Below are positions 61,469 through 61,636 of a DNA stretch of 61,636 nucleotides, in pieces (the stretch's first letter is position 1; every line of letters begins with the position of its first letter). A program made the translations under genes and the position numbers. The notes beneath the pieces are model-generated. The model did no database searches and was not told the origin of the DNA. It saw only the letters and a program-made list of their open reading frames with translations. The stretch is from an uncultured Erysipelotrichaceae bacterium (GTDB lineage Bacteria > Bacillota_I > Bacilli_A > Erysipelotrichales > Erysipelotrichaceae), in the NCBI GenBank assembly GCA_934675465.1, contig CAKUQM010000006.1, positions 1 through 61,636 of the forward strand, read 5' to 3'.

Positions 61469-61636
61469 TAGTCGAAAAAAGTCTACTACCTAAGTGTTTT
61501 GAAAAGGTAGTAAAGGCCAAGGAATTGTTAAATAATAATGGATCGATCACTAATATTTGTAAGAAATGTGGCATTTCTAGAAGTACTTTTTATAAGTATC
61601 AAGATAAGGTCTTTCCTTATAAGGAAGGAATACATG
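61450..61636 (+). CDS. ACT-domain protein PheB/UPF0735, truncated by the window
   Basis: The first 62 codons of a gene running off the right edge. The reading starts MSKEFLIVEKSLLPKCFEK, then KAKELLNNNGSITNICKKCG and ISRSTFYKYQDKVFPY, an N-terminal helix-turn-helix-like segment followed by what should be an ACT domain in the full protein. Members often sit beside thrB or hom and are thought to sense an amino acid. GGAG lies 5 bases upstream. It overlaps the thrB end by 19 bases. Confidence 0.85.
   Translation, partial: MSKEFLIVEKSLLPKCFEKVVKAKELLNNNGSITNICKKCGISRSTFYKYQDKVFPYKEGIH

Overview
The window is chromosomal DNA from a low-GC Bacillota. The gene set suggests an anaerobic fermenter of the Erysipelotrichia or a nearby lineage: a Na+-pumping decarboxylase, ATP-type PEP carboxykinase, biotin scavenging, L27 made with a cleavable leader plus its Prp protease, a comG competence operon, and TGG for Trp with TGA as stop, so not a Mollicute. 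The species is not established from the sequence. Most genes have clear AGGAGG-like ribosome-binding sites, tight or overlapping operons and short hairpin terminators.

Layout. 1-6.7 kb: housekeeping and stress genes (FAD enzyme, HtrA, HtpG under a perfect CIRCE operator, purine nucleoside phosphorylase, a DUF4236 protein). 6.7-8.35 kb: a higher-GC acquired mosaic (headless XRE regulator, HAD hydrolase tail, second nucleoside phosphorylase, broken IS3 end). 8.4-11.3 kb: an XRE/TPR-like regulator divergent from a half ABC exporter. 11.3-17.3 kb: lipid-type genes (alpha/beta hydrolase, acyl-CoA ligase, CAT-fold acyltransferase, zinc phospholipase C) and an MFS permease. 17.3-25.2 kb: the most unusual locus, a four-gene operon of a 1300-residue headless coiled-coil protein, a TRIC channel, an 822-residue adenosine deaminase with an extra C-terminal Rossmann/SLOG-like domain, and a patatin phospholipase. 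25.3-26.2 kb: nine tRNAs, including an initiator tRNA with odd positions. 26.4-30.6 kb: a small membrane protein, a processive glycosyltransferase with 9-bp repeats in its promoter, and a T-box-controlled amino-acid ABC transporter. 30.7-35.2 kb: murG-murB-divIB, trxB, efp. 35.3-39.4 kb: comG operon, MBL hydrolase, L33. 39.5-43.6 kb: ruvAB, obg, L27, prp, L21 with a structured leader. 43.6-47.5 kb: a secreted beta-helix protein and an intact insertion sequence with a structured leader. 47.5-53.7 kb: pckA, the split oxaloacetate decarboxylase Na+ pump, biotin ligase and BioY. 53.7-55.5 kb: a glycerol-dehydrogenase-like enzyme and a GntR regulator. 55.5-61.6 kb: aspartate-family biosynthesis (hom-lysC-asd divergent from thrC-thrB and an ACT-domain gene).

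How it fits together. PckA plus the decarboxylase can carry PEP to oxaloacetate to pyruvate, yielding ATP and a Na+ gradient; the biotin ligase and biotin uptake genes beside it serve the biotinylated subunit. The threonine genes form two divergent transcripts from a shared control region. Regulation visible in the DNA includes CIRCE, a T-box, an L21 leader, a possible cre, a palindromic GntR operator, several promoters that place the start codon at the transcript 5' end, and a Shine-Dalgarno buried in a terminator-like stem ahead of htrA.
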